Assembly (NCBI GenBank): GCA_025526915.1
Contig: JAHLKH010000276.1
Location: forward strand, 1-25,489
DNA from: Entophlyctis helioformis
Lineage: Eukaryota > Chytridiomycota > Chytridiomycetes > Chytridiales > Chytriomycetaceae
Reading direction: 5' to 3'
DNA: 25,489 nt
Both the position numbers and the translations under genes were made by a program. Below the pieces are notes generated by a model. The model did no database searches and was not told the DNA's origin. It was given only the letters and a program-made list of their open reading frames with translations. Below are positions 21,640 to 25,489 of the stretch, piece after piece; the stretch's first letter is position 1, and each line of letters begins with the position of its first letter.

Positions 21640-22269
21640 ATGACGGCACAGCCCAACGTCACTGCGTTCCAGACCCGCGTGTACGCACTCTGCTCACAGG
21701 CAAGCGCCGTGTCTGCGGTGTGGATGCTCTCGCTCACACTCTCACTCACGCCCACTCGCTGCATGTGCCTCGGTGTCGCTATGCTGCCCCGCAGATCCCT
21801 GAAGGTAAGCGCCGACTCGCCACTGCCGAGCCTCGATGCCGGCCGTTGTCCGGATGTCCGACCGGCGACTGACGCTGCTAATCGCCATGCGCCAGGCCAC
21901 TTTGCAACGTACAAGGACATCAGCGATGCGCTGCAGTCGTCGCCGCGGGCAGTAGGACAGGCGCTCAAGCGCAACCCCTTTGCGCCAGTCGTCCCCTGCC
22001 ACCGTGTGCTGGCATCCGACTATTACATTGGCGGCTTCTTTGGGTCGTGGGGCCTCGCTCCATCTGAGCCGGCGTCTGCGCCAAAGTCTGGATCTGCCCG
22101 CAAGAGTGCACAAGCCGAGCCGGCCCAGGCAGCAGATGGCAACGTCCATCGCAAGCTGGCGCTGCTGGCGGGCGAAGGCCTCTTGTTTGATGCGACCGGC
22201 CACCTGCTCAAGGACCAGCAGTCGTCCCGGCACTTTGCACAGTTCACCGTCCAGTCATCCGAGTCATAA
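21640..22269 (+). CDS. O6-alkylguanine-DNA alkyltransferase (MGMT, DNA-binding/active-site domain)
   Basis: Suicidal DNA repair enzyme that moves an alkyl group from O6-guanine to its own cysteine. Exons: 21640-21699, 21795-21804 (10 nt), 21896-22269, giving 147 aa with no extra N-terminal domain. The spliced protein reads FQTRVYALCSQ-IPEG-HFATYKDISDAL, the usual start of this domain. RAVGQALKRNPF carries the Arg finger and recognition helix. PCHRV holds the nucleophilic Cys, so this is not a Cys-less ATL protein. YIGGF and ALLAGEGLLFDATGHL complete the fold. An Ala/Ser/Pro/Lys-rich insert of about 25 residues sits after the YIGGF segment. Intron 1 (21700-21794) starts with gcaagc, so it is a GC-AG intron. 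Introns 1 and 2 are 95 and 91 nt, 186 together, without an in-frame stop, so an unspliced reading gives 209 aa. Splicing is preferred because only the joined exons match the family. Confidence 0.88.
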   Translation: MTAQPNVTAFQTRVYALCSQASAVSAVWMLSLTLSLTPTRCMCLGVAMLPRRSLKVSADSPLPSLDAGRCPDVRPATDAANRHAPGHFATYKDISDALQSSPRAVGQALKRNPFAPVVPCHRVLASDYYIGGFFGSWGLAPSEPASAPKSGSARKSAQAEPAQAADGNVHRKLALLAGEGLLFDATGHLLKDQQSSRHFAQFTVQSSES

Positions 22270-22275
22270 AGCTCA

Positions 22276-22281
22276 TTTATT
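22276..22281 (-). terminator. AATAAA on the minus strand, candidate NOL6 poly(A) signal
   Basis: The hexamer lies 105 nt past the NOL6 stop and only 7 bp beyond the stop codon of the converging alkyltransferase gene, so the two 3'UTRs would overlap. No plus-strand AATAAA is seen for the alkyltransferase. Confidence 0.45.
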
Positions 22282-22385
22282 CCATCTGCCCGTCCAACCC
22301 AAGCCACGATGGCACCTTCTATGCACGCCATGCATGCACCGACAACAGCTCCCCCAAAAGCAACACAAACACAACGGGGGGCAGA

Positions 22386-25300
22386 TCAGCGGCGCTCGAT
22401 GGCGAGCACAAGACCCTCGCCGATCCGCTGCATCTCGCTCACCATGGCGTCCACGTTGGGTCGCACGGCCGGCTTGACGCCCTTGGGCAGCACCGCGCCA
22501 GCGTGTCCAGCACCAAGATGCGCCGCATCAGGTGCCGCGTTGTACGCGAGGTTGACCTTGAAGGGCCCAGGCGCCATCACGCCGGCCTTCCACACAACGG
22601 CAATCTTGTCGCCGCCGTAGCGGTCGTGGAAGAAGAGGGCCAGGTGGCCAAACGCGGCGTGCAGGTCGGCCAGCAGACAGTCGACGGGATCGAATTGCGC
22701 CAGGAGCGCCGCCTCGCGGTCGCGGTTCGTGGACCAGGTTCTTGTACTTGGTGCGCACCGGCAGCGCCGCCTCGTCCGAGTACGTCAGGTTCTCGCGGAA
22801 GCGCGGCAGCCGTTGCGGGTCGAGATGGAGCACGAGCGCGTAGCCGAGCAGCGGCGCAGAGAAACAGCTGCGAGATGTCCAGGTCGCCGCCGCCATGGAC
22901 AAACTTGTCCGTGACGTGCGCCGAGCGCCGCCCCGTGCAAGGACAATGAAGCGCTCGAGGATCTTGGCCGTCGGGTACGGATCTGTCCACCAGACAGACT
23001 CGGAGTCGCGCTCAGTGGCAACGTACATGGGCGGTGACCGCGTGCCCTTGGCGCGAGACGCCTTGAACGCAGCCTTGATGCTGTTGACCATGGCTGCATC
23101 CATCTTGCCAGCCTCCAGCTCGACAATCAGCGGCTCGTCCTTCCAGCTCCACGACTGGACAAGGTCCAGGACGCGGAGGAAGCCAGCAAAGCCGCTCGTG
23201 GGCACGCCGTACGGGTGCGGGTTGAGGTAGACGTGTGCGGCCAGGATCTCGAGCACCTGCTCGGGCACACTCGTCGCGACCGATGCAGAGTTGAGGAGGT
23301 GGGCTGCCAGCCAGCGCTTGAGGATGCGGATCGTGACGGGCAGGAACGGATGGCGGAGACACAGGTTTCCAAGCTGTGTCGCGTGCCACGGCAGACGGAC
23401 GTACTGGGTCAGGTACGACTGCTTGGCAGCCTTGATGCCAACCACTTCGGCAGGCGAGCCACTGCGCTCGACCGTCGTAATGGCGCGGTCCAGCAGCGTC
23501 GCCTCGCGGTCGTGGTGGATGCGGCAGCGGAAGATGTAGCCAGACGTGTGGGTGACGTCGAGCCAGCCACTCTCCTCGACGTTGTCGTTGCTGCCAACCG
23601 AGACCACGGCGCGCGTGCCGGGGAACTTGGCCTCGAGCTGCTGGCCAATGCGGATGTAAAAGGCGCGCTTCATGTTCTGGATGGCGCGCAGCTCGTCGGG
23701 CCAGCGACCGGAGCTCTCAAACTCAATCACGACAGGCAGCGGGTGGTGGAGCGGCCTGTATCCGTCAAAGAACGTGGACGTGTCGGCCTTGGGCTGCGGG
23801 ACAAAGACAGATGTGTAGCGGAGCGCGTCGGCGACAGGGAGCACGGTCGAGACAGAGAGAGGCAGCTCCTTGAGTCCCTTGAGCTCGCGCGTAAACTCCT
23901 GGAAGGCATCCATGACGGGCTGGAAGCTGCCCGTGGTGAGCTCAATGCCTGGCGCCTTGATGTACTTGCTGCCCAAGCCGGCCCAGAACGAGACGCCGTC
24001 GGTCGGGAGCAGCTTGGCGTGGCGTGCAATGAGGTGTGCACACATGCGCGCCACAATGAGCGATCGCTGCTGGAGCGTGCCATCGCAGTCAAACACAACG
24101 CTCTCGGTGATGCTGCCGTCCTTGAAGCGGCGCATCTCGGCGCGCTCTCCCCAAGCTCGCGGAAGGCAGTGACGGCAGCCGTGTCTTCGGCATGCGGACC
24201 CATTTCGACGACGCGCAGCGAGTTCTCGGGGTCCAGAAGCATGGCAATGGTAATGGTGGCTGCCGAGCTGTCGTTGGCGGACTCCCAGGATTCGTCGCAC
24301 GACCAGCGAGCGTATGCTGGTGCATAGGCAGTGACGAGCGTGGTGCGGTCGGTGAGTGCACCCTTGAGCAGGCTGGGCAGATACCGGACAGCAAACTGCG
24401 TCAGGTCAGGGAAGTCGAGACGCTTGCCGCCCTTGTAGGCAGCCGGTGCAGAGGTGAGCTGCGGAACGCGGACGAGGTTGTCGTACTTGAGCAGCGGGCG
24501 GTCGACCTGCTTGAGGAAAGCGAGTCAAAGTGGTCCGTGACTTGGTCTCTGAACATGGCGGATGTGAGCTTGGCCTCGTGCTGGATCTCGTCCATGGCAG
24601 CGCGCGAGATGTGGGCAGCAAGGTTGATGCGGCCAGACGGATCGACAATGGCAACGTCGTATGCCGACAGGAACTCTGATGCCGAAAACTCTGGCTCTGC
24701 AATCTCTTCGCCAGTCGGCGTCAGGAACAACGGGCTCTCTGAAAAGTCGTGCTCGGCTGTCATGGACGGAGATGTGTCATGGGCGAATCAGTCAATGGCA
24801 CGATGCCAGTACAGAGATCAGCAAAGAGCAGACACGCGCACAACGTACCGATAAAGTCCATGGTGATCTTGAGCATCTGGTACGAGCTGAATGTCTTTCC
24901 GATGCGGCGACTAGCGTGCTTTCCGGCAGCGCGCAGCAGCCATCCCATAATCATGGAAATCAAGAAACCGCTCATGCCGAACCCACTCTTTTGCGTTTCG
25001 GTCAAGCCACGCTGGGTAAGCCAGACACGGGCCAGCAGGCAGGCCTCCTTGAACGCAGGCGACTCGGTGATGTGGTGATGCAAAAAGTTGAGATGGGCGA
25101 CGAGCACAGTGTCTTGCAGGACAAGGGCGTTGTAGTGGGGCGTGGCAGGTGCCTGGTCGATGCCGGCTGCTCCAGAGCCGAGAGTGGCTGGGCGGACGTT
25201 GTTGCGACCCGGCGCAAGACGCGCAGGAGGGAAGACGCTGGCGCTGATGGTAGGGAAGATGCGGATGGAGACGCCGAGCTTGGAAAAGTGCATGTCGCCG

Positions 25301-25489
25301 GCAGCCTTTGTGGACGTGAGCACGATGACGGGCTTGCGGAGATCGTTCAAAAAGGCCTCAAACTCGACATTGACAGCGAATCCGTGCTTGCTGGTCTTGT
25401 TTTTGAGCTCGGACGCGATGACAGCCAGGTAGTATGCGCGTTTGTGGAAGTAGCGGTTGTTGACGTGGTCCTTTTCCTGGAACAAAGCC
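22386..25489 (-). CDS. UTP22: NOL6/Utp22 (Nrap family) U3 snoRNP processome protein, C-terminal part, frameshifted
   Basis: Utp22 is a component of the UTP-C subcomplex of the small-subunit processome, which acts in nucleolar pre-rRNA processing. The gene enters at the right edge, so its N-terminus is missing. Exons: 25489-24849, then 24756-22386, joined in phase 1 (MDFI-AEHDFSES). Family landmarks: NNRYFHKRAYYLAVIASEL, SGFGMSGFLISMIMGWLL, FKDGSITESVVFD, LPVVIEFESSGRWPDELRAIQNMKRAFYI (broken here as VVIEFESSGRWPDEL, MKRAFYI), LTQYVRLPWHATQLG, HPFLPVTIRILKRWLAAH and VYLNPHPYGVPTSGF. Toward the C-terminus come LHLDPQRLPRF, FGHLALFFHDRYGG and FKVNLAYNAAP. The last exon needs five frame changes, near 24516-24522, 24148-24153, 22926-22934, 22855-22866 and 22727-22736. 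Each junction still has conserved sequence on both sides, so I read them as base-calling errors in an intact gene. A young pseudogene is the alternative. Confidence 0.85.

Overview
This is a compact, GC-rich, intron-rich eukaryotic nuclear contig. I read it as a fungus, most likely a flagellated early-diverging one such as a chytrid. The fungal call rests on an MGM101-type mitochondrial recombinase, a Spa2-type protein with tandem Spa2-homology domains, a Syn8-like Qc-SNARE, a Mortierella-like front-end desaturase and short introns (mostly about 60-110 nt). The flagellated call rests on a clear ARL3-class GTPase, a family kept mainly by organisms with cilia. Exon phases join without error in nine of the eleven genes, so those models are well supported although no transcript was available.

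Layout, left to right: the 3' end of a lipin/Pah1 phosphatidate phosphatase (+, truncated by the window, frameshifted); an MGM101 homologue (+) packed directly behind it; a cytochrome b5-fused front-end fatty-acid desaturase (+, 6 exons); ARL3 (+, 5 exons), convergent with a Spa2/GIT-like scaffold (-, 9 exons); the glycine-cleavage T-protein (-, 5 exons); a Qc-SNARE (-, 6 exons), divergent from a 1-acyl-glycerol-3-phosphate acyltransferase (+, 5 exons); PEX1 (+, 12 exons); an inositol-polyphosphate 5-phosphatase (+, 5 exons); an MGMT-type O6-alkylguanine-DNA alkyltransferase (+, 3 exons including a 10-nt exon); and the 3' part of NOL6/Utp22 (-, runs off the right edge, five apparent frameshifts). 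Intergenic gaps are roughly 25 to 480 bp, and most are under 320 bp.

These are housekeeping genes and do not form a pathway cluster. Four touch lipid or phosphoinositide metabolism (Pah1, desaturase, acyltransferase, 5-phosphatase), and PEX1 serves peroxisomes, but they have separate promoters on both strands and I see no operon-like logic. I found no mobile element, CRISPR array, rRNA or convincing tRNA. I also found no evidence of an undescribed multi-gene system.

The points most worth a second look are gene-structural: an ARL3 exon that may consist of the ATG alone; a GC-AG intron plus a 10-nt microexon in the alkyltransferase, whose two introns together keep the frame open if retained; a 19-nt exon in the heme-binding domain of the desaturase; a low-complexity insertion of about 90 residues inside the catalytic domain of the 5-phosphatase; a poly(A) signal overlapping that gene's stop codon; and frameshifts confined to the two edge genes, which look like consensus errors.
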